DNA from: Kribbella antiqua
GTDB lineage: Bacteria; Actinomycetota; Actinomycetes; Propionibacteriales; Kribbellaceae
DNA length: 64,000 nt
Reading direction: 5' to 3'
NCBI RefSeq assembly: GCF_004345665.1
Contig: NZ_SLWR01000006.1
Coordinates: 87,667-151,666 of the forward strand
The notes beneath the pieces were generated by a model that ran no database searches, was not told the origin of the DNA, and saw only the letters and a program-made list of their open reading frames with translations. Below are positions 57,557 to 64,000 of the stretch, in pieces; the stretch's first letter is position 1; the number at the start of each line of letters is the position of its first letter. The position numbers and the translations under genes were made by a program.

Positions 57557-58564
57557 ATGCCGCTGTCCCACTGGCCGCCAGTGTCCGTCGTGATGCCCGT
57601 GCTGAACGAGGAACGCCATCTCGAGGAGGCGGTCGGCCGCGTTCTCGACCAGGACTACCCCGGTGAGCTCGAAGTCGTCCTCGCCATCGGTCCGAGCAAG
57701 GACCGGACCCAGGAGATCGCGGACAAACTGGCCGAGGCCGACGGCCGGATCACCATCGTGCCGAACCCGACCGGTAAGACGCCGGCCGGGCTGAACGTCG
57801 GCATCGCGCATGCCAAGCACGACATCCTGGTCCGGGTCGACGGCCACGGCGCGCTCACCGCCGGGTACATCACCCGGGCGGTCGAGGTGCTGGACGAGAC
57901 CGGCGCGGACAACGTCGGCGGCGTGATGGCTGCCGAGGGCCGTACGCCGGTGGAGATGGCTGTCGCATGCGCGTACCGCTCCCGGCTGGGGCTGGGCGCG
58001 TCGACGTTCCACCAGGGCGGCAAGGCCGGGCCGGCCGACACCGTCTACCTCGGTGTCTTCCGCCGGGCCGCGCTGGAACGGGTCGGCGGGTTCGACGAGA
58101 CCATGCACCGGGCTCAGGACTGGGAGCTGAACTACCGGATCCGCAAGACCGGCGGCCTGATCTGGTTCTGCCCGGACCTGTCCGTCACCTACCGGCCGCG
58201 GTCGTCGCTGTCGGCGGTGGCCAAGCAGTTCTTCCACACCGGTCAGTGGCGGCGCGAGGTGGTCCGCCGGCACCCCGAGACGGCGAACAAGCGCTATCTG
58301 GCGCCGCCGGTCGCGGTGATCGGGATGGCCCTCGGGACCATCCTCGGCATCATCGGCCTGATCACCGGGATCGGCTGGCTCGACCTGGGCTTCCTCGCGC
58401 CGCTCGGGTACGCGCTGCTCATCCTGGCCGGCTCGGCCTTCGAGGGCCGTTACCTGCCCTGGAAGGCCCTCTTCTGGCTCCCGCTCGTCTGCGCCACGAT
58501 GCACGTCTCCTGGGGCCTCGGCTTCCTCGCCGGCCTGAAGGAGAAGCCAGCCACCACCAGTTAG
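57557..58564 (+). CDS. Family 2 glycosyltransferase
   Basis: This 335-residue enzyme has a GT2 N-terminal domain: 'VSVVMPVLNEERHLEEAVGRVLDQDYPG' (~10-35), the nucleotide-binding 'GPSKDRTQEIADKL', and 'LVRVDGHGALTAGYI' (DxD-like Asp, ~95). 'GGFDETMHRAQDWELNYRIRKTGG' (~190-210, acceptor/catalytic ED) follows. Two or three helices near the C terminus ('AVIGMALGTILGIIGLITGIGWL', 'LLILAGSAFEG', 'LVCATMHVSWGLGFLAG') anchor it to the membrane. It is co-transcribed with the LCP gene and probably makes part of the polymer that LCP attaches. Its stop shares bases with the convergent ABC gene (TTAG). Confidence 0.92.
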   Translation: MPLSHWPPVSVVMPVLNEERHLEEAVGRVLDQDYPGELEVVLAIGPSKDRTQEIADKLAEADGRITIVPNPTGKTPAGLNVGIAHAKHDILVRVDGHGALTAGYITRAVEVLDETGADNVGGVMAAEGRTPVEMAVACAYRSRLGLGASTFHQGGKAGPADTVYLGVFRRAALERVGGFDETMHRAQDWELNYRIRKTGGLIWFCPDLSVTYRPRSSLSAVAKQFFHTGQWRREVVRRHPETANKRYLAPPVAVIGMALGTILGIIGLITGIGWLDLGFLAPLGYALLILAGSAFEGRYLPWKALFWLPLVCATMHVSWGLGFLAGLKEKPATTS

Positions 58565-59343
58565 ACCTTGGTGGTGGCGCCGGTGGCTGACTGGTTGTAG
58601 GCCTCGACCACTTCTTCGACCGGGCCGTCCAGGCGCAGGACCCCCTTGTCCAGCCAGATGGCCCGGTTGCAGGTGTCCAGGACAACGTCCAGGCTGTGGC
58701 TGACCAGGAACACCGTTCCGGCCTGTTCGCGCAGCTCGTGGATCTTCTTCTCGGACCGGATCCGGAACTCGGCGTCACCGGTGGCCAGCGCCTCGTCGAC
58801 GAGCAGGATGTCGTGCGCCTTCGCCGAGGCGATGGCGAACTTCAGGCGGGCCGCCATACCGGACGAGTACGTCGACATCGGCAGGTCGATGAACTCGCCG
58901 ATGCCGGAGAACTCGACGATCTCGTCGTACCGCTGCTCGATTTCCGCAGGGCTCATGCCCATCGCGAGGCAGCCGAGTACGACGTTGCGGTCGCCGGTGA
59001 GGTCGTTCATCATCGCCGCGTTGACGCCGAGCAGCGACGGCCGGCCGCCGGTGTAGATCGCGCCGGAGGCGGGTGGCAGCAGCCCGGCGACGGCGCGCAG
59101 CAGCGTCGACTTGCCGGAGCCGTTGCGGCCGATGACGCCGATCGCGTCACCCTTGTAGGCGGTGAAGCTGACGCCCTTGACCGCGTGCACCTCACGGATC
59201 GACGGCCGGTCCTGCCGCTTCAGGATCCGCCGGAACGCGGTCGCCGCGGTTCCCTTGCCACCCTGGCCCGCGATGACCTTGTAGATGATGTTCACGTCAT
59301 CGGCGATGACGGTGGGCTCAGCCCCAGTGTCAGCCACGGCCAT
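58561..59343 (-). CDS. Polysaccharide/teichoic-acid ABC exporter ATPase
   Basis: This 260-residue ATPase has Walker A 'GVIGRNGSGKSTLLRAVAGLLPP' (~70), the Q-loop region, signature 'STYSSGMAARLKFAIASAKAHDILLVDEALATGDAEFR' (~155-185, with Walker B), and 'VFLVSHSLD' (H-loop). The N-terminal ~45 residues ('VIADDVNIIYKV...RPSIREVHAVKGVSFTAYKGD') match TagH/Wzt-type exporters, which lack the C-terminal sugar-binding domain here. With the permease at 60220 it exports a lipid-linked glycan. The start overlaps the permease's stop by 14 bases. Confidence 0.94.
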   Translation of the reverse strand: MAVADTGAEPTVIADDVNIIYKVIAGQGGKGTAATAFRRILKRQDRPSIREVHAVKGVSFTAYKGDAIGVIGRNGSGKSTLLRAVAGLLPPASGAIYTGGRPSLLGVNAAMMNDLTGDRNVVLGCLAMGMSPAEIEQRYDEIVEFSGIGEFIDLPMSTYSSGMAARLKFAIASAKAHDILLVDEALATGDAEFRIRSEKKIHELREQAGTVFLVSHSLDVVLDTCNRAIWLDKGVLRLDGPVEEVVEAYNQSATGATTKV

Positions 59344-60220
59344 AGCGATCCTCCGCGCGCCAGAAGTAGACGAATCCTGCCACCAGGGCGATGAACGACC
59401 ACGCGATCGAGATCGCCCAGGCGTGCGGCAGCTGGTTCTTCACGTGCTCGTCGAGCAGCGCTCGCCGGACGATGTCGATGTACGCCGAGATCGGGTTCAG
59501 CGACAGCACGTGGATCACCCAGCCGGGAGCGTCCGCCTGCGTCAGCTTGGCGGGCAGCGAGAAGAAGATCCCGGATGCGTACAGCCAGGTCCGGGTGACG
59601 AAGGGTAGCAGCTGGCTGACGTCGGAGACGAACGTGCCGACCCGGGCGAAGATCAGGGTCACGCCGACGTTGAACATGGTCTGCAGGAACAGCGCTGGGA
59701 TGACGAGCAGCCAGCGCGGGCTGATCCCGTCGGTCAGCCCGACGATGACGAGCAGCAGGCCCATCGAGACGAGCATCTGGGTCAGCTCGTTGAGTACGTA
59801 CGCCAGCGGCAGCGTGGCGCGGGGGAAGTGCAGGGTGCGGATCAGCGACAGGTTGAGCGCGAGGGAGCGGGACCCCTCGGTCATCGAGCGCTGGGTGTAG
59901 GTGAACACAAAGATGCCACTGAGCAGGAACGCGACGTAGTTGTCGATTCCGTTCTTGGTGCCCAGCAGCACACCGAACGCGAGGTAGTACACCGCCGCGT
60001 TCAGGATGGGGGTCAGGATTTGCCACAGTGAGCCCAGGCGGGCTCCGGCGTACAGGGCATAGGTGCGGGCACGTGCGTAGCTCACGATGAACTGGCGGCG
60101 GCTCCACAGTTCACGCGTGTAACTGCCCAGCGGCGGCCGAAGCGAGCTCTTGGAGAGCCCGTGGCGTTCGGCCATTGCCGCCGGGTCGCTGGTGCCGGTC
60201 TGCTCGGCGGCGGTCGACAT
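59330..60220 (-). CDS. Polysaccharide/teichoic-acid ABC exporter permease
   Basis: This 296-residue protein has the ABC-2 (TagG/Wzm) layout: an N-terminal amphipathic tail with 'ELWSRRQFIVSYARARTYALYAGARLGSLWQILTPILNAAVYYLAFGVLLG' (~40-90), five further helices, and 'YPxxxxxSPRWLLVIPALFLQTMFNVGVTLIFARVGTFVSDVSQLLPFVTRTWLYASGIFF'-type core segments. It forms the export channel with the ATPase. TAGATT lies 7 bases before ATG 60220, so it has its own likely promoter. Confidence 0.93.
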   Translation of the reverse strand: MSTAAEQTGTSDPAAMAERHGLSKSSLRPPLGSYTRELWSRRQFIVSYARARTYALYAGARLGSLWQILTPILNAAVYYLAFGVLLGTKNGIDNYVAFLLSGIFVFTYTQRSMTEGSRSLALNLSLIRTLHFPRATLPLAYVLNELTQMLVSMGLLLVIVGLTDGISPRWLLVIPALFLQTMFNVGVTLIFARVGTFVSDVSQLLPFVTRTWLYASGIFFSLPAKLTQADAPGWVIHVLSLNPISAYIDIVRRALLDEHVKNQLPHAWAISIAWSFIALVAGFVYFWRAEDRYGRG

Positions 60221-60233
60221 GAGGGTCAATCTA
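60218..60233 (-). promoter_or_regulatory. Leaderless-type -10 for ABC permease
   Basis: TAGATT (60228-60233, minus strand), 7 bases, ATG 60220. Confidence 0.5.
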
Positions 60234-60263
60234 CTGCGCCCGGTCACGGCGTGTTGACGCAGG

Positions 60264-60974
60264 TCAGCCCAGAAGCCGGGAGCGCAGCCTTACGAGGTCT
60301 GCCGACGTAAGACCACCATGCCGCAGATAGGCCTCCGGACCGCCGTATTTCTCGTCCAGATGCCGCAGGATCGCGGTCATCGATTCGGCCCGCGTATCGC
60401 GGAATTCGAGCATCTCCGGGTGCCGCGAGGAGTCCGGTTCCGCGGCGAGTTGTTCGGCCAGCCAGTCCGCCAGCCGCGTCTGGGTGAGGAAGTAGTCCGC
60501 GACGATTTCTTCCTCCGGTACGCCGGCCACGCTCAGCGCCAGCGCGACGACCATGCCGGTCCGGTCCTTGCCGCCGTGACAGTGCACTACCACCGCGCCG
60601 TCAGGTGCCTCTGCGATCGCCTTCACGGCCGCCGCGAACAACGTCGGGCGGCGGTCCAGCATCCAGGTGCACGCCTCGACGATCGTCGGCTGCCCGTGGT
60701 CCGGATCCTTCGGGTCGGCGAGCGGCTGCCGGACTCCGAGCGGGTCATCGGTGAATGGGGTCGGGGTCGCCGCGATCTCGCCGTCGGTCCGCAGGTCGAG
60801 GATCCGCCCGACGCCGGCCCGCCGTACGGCGTCCACTCCGTCAGCCGACAGGTAGTGAAGACTGTCCGCGCGGATCAGCACGCCCTCGCGGACGGTCCTC
60901 CCGTCGGCAGTCGGCAGCCCACCCACGTCGCGCACATTCCGGCATCCCGGCCAGTCAATGTCCACGCCCGCCAT
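60264..60974 (-). CDS. Protein-tyrosine/lipid phosphatase (PTP fold)
   Basis: This 236-residue protein has the Y_phosphatase3-type layout: 'NVRDVGGLPTADGRTVREGVLIRADSLHYLSADGVDAVRRAGVGRILDLRTDGE' near the N terminus and the phosphatase loop 'VVHCHGGKDRTGMVVALAL' (Cys ~128, HCxxGxxR). The family includes enzymes acting on tyrosine-phosphate proteins and on phosphoinositides. The ATG at 60974 is the most likely start (another at 60992). Its role in the neighbouring polymer genes is unknown; tyrosine phosphorylation often regulates polysaccharide export. Confidence 0.88.
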   Translation of the reverse strand: MAGVDIDWPGCRNVRDVGGLPTADGRTVREGVLIRADSLHYLSADGVDAVRRAGVGRILDLRTDGEIAATPTPFTDDPLGVRQPLADPKDPDHGQPTIVEACTWMLDRRPTLFAAAVKAIAEAPDGAVVVHCHGGKDRTGMVVALALSVAGVPEEEIVADYFLTQTRLADWLAEQLAAEPDSSRHPEMLEFRDTRAESMTAILRHLDEKYGGPEAYLRHGGLTSADLVRLRSRLLG

Positions 60975-60995
60975 CAAATCAGAGCGGCGCAAAGT

Positions 60996-62102
60996 TCAGT
61001 CCAGGATGCGACCTTCGGGCGTGATCGGGGCTGGATGGGTGCGCGCGTAGACCTGGTCGTTGAAGTCGGCGACCTTGACCACGACTCGCTCGGGCGTGAG
61101 CGCGGCCTCCTCCAGGACGGTGAAGCGGCCTGGGCGGGTCTGTGGCGCGTAGCCGACGATCTCCGAGAACTCCTCGAGGCTGAAGCCGAGGTCGATCGGC
61201 CGGACCGGCAATCCGTGCCGGTACAGGCAGTCCACGGTCGCGTTGAACTTGTCCACGTCACCGCGGAGGAACCACGCGAAGGCGGCACCCATGCCGACCT
61301 GCTCGCCGTGGAACCCGCGCCGCTCCGGATAGAGCAGATCAATCGCGTGCGAGATCTCGTGACAGGCACCCGACGACGGCTTCGAATTGCCCGCCACCAG
61401 CATCGAGATTCCGGACAGCACCAGCCCTTCGGCCAGCGTGGTGAGGAAGGCGTCCTCGCTGACGCTCCCCGGATGGTCGATCACGGCCTGTGCCGCGGTC
61501 CGCGCGATCGACACCGCCAGTCCGTCGATCGCCTCGCCTCGCAGCCTGTTCGCGGCCTCCCAATCAGCGGTCGCGGACAGGTTCGACACCAGGTCGCCGA
61601 TCCCGCTGCGAACCGACCGCGGCGGCGCGTGGCCGATCAGGTCGAGATCCACGAGTACGGCGATCGGCGCCGGCACGCTGTACGAGCCACGACCGGCGTC
61701 GTTGTCCAGCGTGCTGATCGGCGAGGCGATCCCATCGTGCGCGAGGTTCGTGGCGACCGCGACCATCGGCAGCCCGAGCCGGGCGGCGGCGAACTTGGTC
61801 ACGTCCAGGACGGTTCCGCCGCCGATCCCGACGATGGCGTCGTACTGCTGGCTCCGGATCTTCTCGACCAGCTTGATCGCGGCGTTGATCGTGCAGCCGT
61901 CGACGGTGAACCAGTCCGCGCCGACGAGGCCGTGCTGAAACGTCTCCTGGATCACGGGCCCGTGCGTCGCGCCGACCGCGATCGCCACCCGGCCGGACGG
62001 CGAGATCCGTTGGTCGGCCAGGATCTTCGCCAGCTCGGCCAACGCCCCTCGCCGTACATCCACGACGAGCGGTGCGGGAATCAGCCGCGCTAGGAGGGGC
62101 AT
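60996..62102 (-). CDS. Glycerol-1-phosphate dehydrogenase-like, iron-type ADH
   Basis: This is a 368-residue NAD(P)-dependent dehydrogenase. The Rossmann-type 'VAIAVGATHGPVIQETF', the 'DAIVGIGGGTVLDVTKFAAARLGLPMVAVATNLAHDGIASPISTL' segment (~90-135) is the diagnostic core of sn-glycerol-1-phosphate dehydrogenase (EgsA/AraM). The metal-ligand His regions follow ('HEISHAIDLLYPERRGFHGEQVGMG', ~250-275). In archaea and some bacteria it makes glycerol-1-phosphate from dihydroxyacetone phosphate. It overlaps the nucleotidyltransferase stop by 13 bases, so the two act in the same route. Confidence 0.86.
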   Translation of the reverse strand: MPLLARLIPAPLVVDVRRGALAELAKILADQRISPSGRVAIAVGATHGPVIQETFQHGLVGADWFTVDGCTINAAIKLVEKIRSQQYDAIVGIGGGTVLDVTKFAAARLGLPMVAVATNLAHDGIASPISTLDNDAGRGSYSVPAPIAVLVDLDLIGHAPPRSVRSGIGDLVSNLSATADWEAANRLRGEAIDGLAVSIARTAAQAVIDHPGSVSEDAFLTTLAEGLVLSGISMLVAGNSKPSSGACHEISHAIDLLYPERRGFHGEQVGMGAAFAWFLRGDVDKFNATVDCLYRHGLPVRPIDLGFSLEEFSEIVGYAPQTRPGRFTVLEEAALTPERVVVKVADFNDQVYARTHPAPITPEGRILD

Positions 62103-62827
62103 ACGATCTCCCGCGCCCGGGCGAGATCGTCGTGGTTGTCGATCTCGACCCAGTCGACTGTGCCGATCGAGGCGACGTCGATCCGGAATCCCTTGTCCAC
62201 CAGGTACTGGTACCCATCTTCGTAGTACAGGTGCGGATCGCGCTCCCAGGTTTCCTGGAGCGCGCTTGCCAGATCGGTCGCGGCGGCGGCCTCGATCAGG
62301 CTGACACCGATGTACTCGCCGGTGGCGGTGTCCGGATCCATCAGTTTGGTGACCTGGGTGACACCGTTGTCTTCGGTCCAGATCACCTTCATCTCTTCCT
62401 CGGCCAGCTTCTTTTCCGTGTCGAGGGCGAGGATGATCCGGCGGCCGTCGCCGCGAGCGTCGAGCAGCGTCCGCTGGACCGACGCGGGGTGCACGGTGTC
62501 GCCGTTGGCCAGCAGTACGCCGTTTGCCAGGTGGTCACGGGCGCACCACAGGGAGTAGGCGTTGTTCCAGGTCTCCGCTTCGGGGTTGTGGATCAGTTCG
62601 AGGTTGACGCCGTACTTTTCCTCGAAGCCCTTGACCCGCGACTCGATCTCGCTCGCGGCGTACCCGACCACGATGGCGACATCGGTGAGGCCGACCTCGG
62701 CGTAGTTGGCCAGCGTGAGGTCGAGCACAGTGGTGTCTGGATCGATCGGGACCAGGGCCTTCGGCAACGTGTCCGTGTACGGGCGGAGGCGGCGGCCGGC
62801 GCCGGCGGCGAGCACAAGTCCGATCAT
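62090..62827 (-). CDS. NTP-transferase (sugar/alditol-phosphate nucleotidyltransferase)
   Basis: This 245-residue enzyme opens 'MIGLVLAAGAGRRLRPYTDTLPKALVPID' (G-x-G-x-R-x(n)-P-K nucleotide-binding loop, ~8-27) and includes 'NNAYSLWCARDHL', 'VLLANGDTVHPASV' (metal-binding Asp, ~105) and 'WVEIDNHDDLARAREI' at the end. This matches CDP-/UDP-activating transferases, such as those for choline or glycerol phosphate. Being first in the operon with a glycerol-1-phosphate dehydrogenase, a nucleotide-activated glycerol phosphate is a reasonable product. TACCAT lies 6 bases before ATG 62827. It is divergent from the GalE-like gene. Confidence 0.9.
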   Translation of the reverse strand: MIGLVLAAGAGRRLRPYTDTLPKALVPIDPDTTVLDLTLANYAEVGLTDVAIVVGYAASEIESRVKGFEEKYGVNLELIHNPEAETWNNAYSLWCARDHLANGVLLANGDTVHPASVQRTLLDARGDGRRIILALDTEKKLAEEEMKVIWTEDNGVTQVTKLMDPDTATGEYIGVSLIEAAAATDLASALQETWERDPHLYYEDGYQYLVDKGFRIDVASIGTVDWVEIDNHDDLARAREIVCPS

Positions 62828-62839
62828 TGCCCGATGGTA
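62825..62839 (-). promoter_or_regulatory. Leaderless-type -10 for nucleotidyltransferase
   Basis: TACCAT (62834-62839, minus strand), 6 bases, ATG 62827. Confidence 0.5.
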
Positions 62840-62888
62840 CGGGTTCGGCCCGTCTGTGCGCGCTGAGTTGCGGAGTGGTGGCACCATC

Positions 62889-63848
62889 ATGGTCATGACG
62901 TGGCTTGTGACTGGTGGTGCCGGGTACATCGGGGCGCACGTGGTGCGCGCTTTCCTCGCGGACGGGATCGACGTCGTCGTGATCGACGACCTGTCCAGCG
63001 GCAAGGCGGAGTTCGTGCCGGACGGCGTCCCGTTCGTGCAGGCGAACCTGCTCGACGGTACGGCGGTTCGCGGTGCGCTCGATGGCGTCAGCGGCGTCGT
63101 ACATCTGGCCGGTTTCAAGTACGCCGGGGTGTCCGTCGACCGGCCGATGCACACCTACACGCAGAACGTGACCGCGATGGTGTCACTGCTCGAGGCGATG
63201 GCGGAGAAGGAAGTCGGGAACATCGTCTTCTCGTCCAGCGCGGGCGTCTACGGCACGCCGAAGGAAGAAGTGGTGACGGAGGCGACGCCGACCGACCCGC
63301 AGAGCCCGTACGGCGAATCGAAGCTGGTCGGCGAGTGGTTGCTCGCGGACCAGGCTCGTGCGGTTGACCTGCACCACACTTCGCTGCGTTACTTCAACGT
63401 GGTCGGCTCCGGAGATCCTTCGGTGTACGACGCGAGCCCGTACAACCTGTTCCCGATCGTGTGCAATCTGTTGACGCAGGGCAAGGTCCCGCAGATCTAC
63501 GGCAACGACCACCCGACGCCCGACGGCACCTCGGTCAAGGACTACGTCCACGTCGCCGACCTGGCCCGCGCGCACGTCGCCGCGGCCCGGTCCCTCGACT
63601 CGGGGAAGTCGCTGGAACCCGTTTACAACCTGGGCAGCGGCACCGGCACCTCGGTCCGCGAGATCATGGATGCCGCCCGCCGCGTCACCGGCATCGACTT
63701 CACCCCGACCGAAGGCCCCCGCCGCCCCGGCGACCCCTCCCGCGTCGTCGCCACCGGCGACCTGGCCGCCCGCGACCTCGACTGGAAAAACACCTACACC
63801 GTCGACGACATGTTCGCGACCGCCTGGGAAGCCTGGCCGAAGGCCTAG
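62889..63848 (+). CDS. UDP-glucose 4-epimerase-like, NAD-dependent
   Basis: This 319-residue SDR enzyme starts 'MTWLVTGGAGYIGAHVVRAFL' (after an in-frame MV), giving the NAD+ motif GxxGxxG. It has 'VVHLAGFKYAGVSVDRP', 'NIVFSSSAGVYG' and catalytic 'SPYGESKLVGEWLL' (YxxxK, ~140), and 'SVKDYVHVADLARAHVAA' (~220). It equilibrates UDP-glucose and UDP-galactose or a related sugar, probably for the polymer locus. Starts at 62889 or 62895 are both possible. Confidence 0.93.
   Translation: MVMTWLVTGGAGYIGAHVVRAFLADGIDVVVIDDLSSGKAEFVPDGVPFVQANLLDGTAVRGALDGVSGVVHLAGFKYAGVSVDRPMHTYTQNVTAMVSLLEAMAEKEVGNIVFSSSAGVYGTPKEEVVTEATPTDPQSPYGESKLVGEWLLADQARAVDLHHTSLRYFNVVGSGDPSVYDASPYNLFPIVCNLLTQGKVPQIYGNDHPTPDGTSVKDYVHVADLARAHVAAARSLDSGKSLEPVYNLGSGTGTSVREIMDAARRVTGIDFTPTEGPRRPGDPSRVVATGDLAARDLDWKNTYTVDDMFATAWEAWPKA

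Positions 63849-64000
<152 letters not shown>

Overview
The window is high-GC actinobacterial DNA. Most genes have G or C at third codon positions, many start at GTG or TTG, and many are separated by very short gaps or overlap. The chromosome block fadE25-like acyl-CoA dehydrogenase, purE, purK, GtrA, PH-domain protein, birA, accD, accE and maf is the one known from Mycobacterium tuberculosis (Rv3274c to Rv3282), here with insertions. The long actinobacterial PEP carboxylase, DUF885, XRE-DUF5753 and DUF574-type genes suggest a soil actinomycete. My best guess is Kribbella or another Nocardioidaceae-like genus, but there is no rRNA or tRNA to confirm it. The left edge cuts a transporter gene. 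The right edge ends in a 59-base poly-G run that looks like a contig-end artefact.

Layout. (1) 0-5.3 kb: transporter tail, a Maf-methyltransferase fusion coupled to a DUF885 protein, a membrane-anchored zinc peptidase, and small conserved genes. (2) 5.3-12 kb: the accD-accE acyl-CoA carboxylase pair, embedded in three members of an unrecognised paralogous protein family. (3) 12-19 kb: SCP2 protein and TetR regulator around a double operator, PEP carboxylase, biotin ligase, and an oxalate/formate-type transporter with a 35-residue partner. (4) 19-28.6 kb: Eis-type acetyltransferase, a 1 kb gap with gene debris and hairpins, acyl-CoA dehydrogenase, UDP-glucose dehydrogenase, PurE/PurK, GtrA, and a secreted cysteine hydrolase. 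(5) 28.7-35.9 kb: a two-component system divergent from a 1,543-residue secreted Ig-repeat protein, then a decayed cydA remnant. (6) 35.9-45.6 kb: efflux pumps with local regulators and a complete cytochrome P450 cassette (two P450s, TetR, ferredoxin reductase, ferredoxin). (7) 45.7-56 kb: epoxide hydrolase, GNAT, HxlR, XRE and DUF574 genes, an AzlCD exporter with its regulator and twin operators, membrane proteins and a secreted protease. (8) 56-63.9 kb: an envelope polymer locus with LCP ligase, glycosyltransferase, ABC exporter, tyrosine phosphatase, glycerol-1-phosphate-dehydrogenase-like enzyme, nucleotidyltransferase and GalE-like epimerase.

How the genes fit together. AccD/AccE are the carboxyltransferase and epsilon parts of an acyl-CoA carboxylase whose biotin would be attached by BirA. 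PEP carboxylase supplies oxaloacetate. UDP-glucose dehydrogenase, the GalE-like enzyme, the glycosyltransferase, the nucleotidyltransferase and the ABC exporter could make and move a wall glycopolymer that the LCP protein attaches to the wall. The P450 cassette can pass electrons from NAD(P)H through the reductase and ferredoxin to both P450s.

A window-wide theme is transcription start. Eighteen genes have a TAnnnT (or, in one case, AAGGCT) hexamer placed 6-8 bases before the start codon, as expected for leaderless mRNAs. A second set has a clear Shine-Dalgarno. The palindrome GTAC, within the decamer CGCCGTACTG, is also strikingly frequent. The most novel-looking content is the three-member protein family around accDE.
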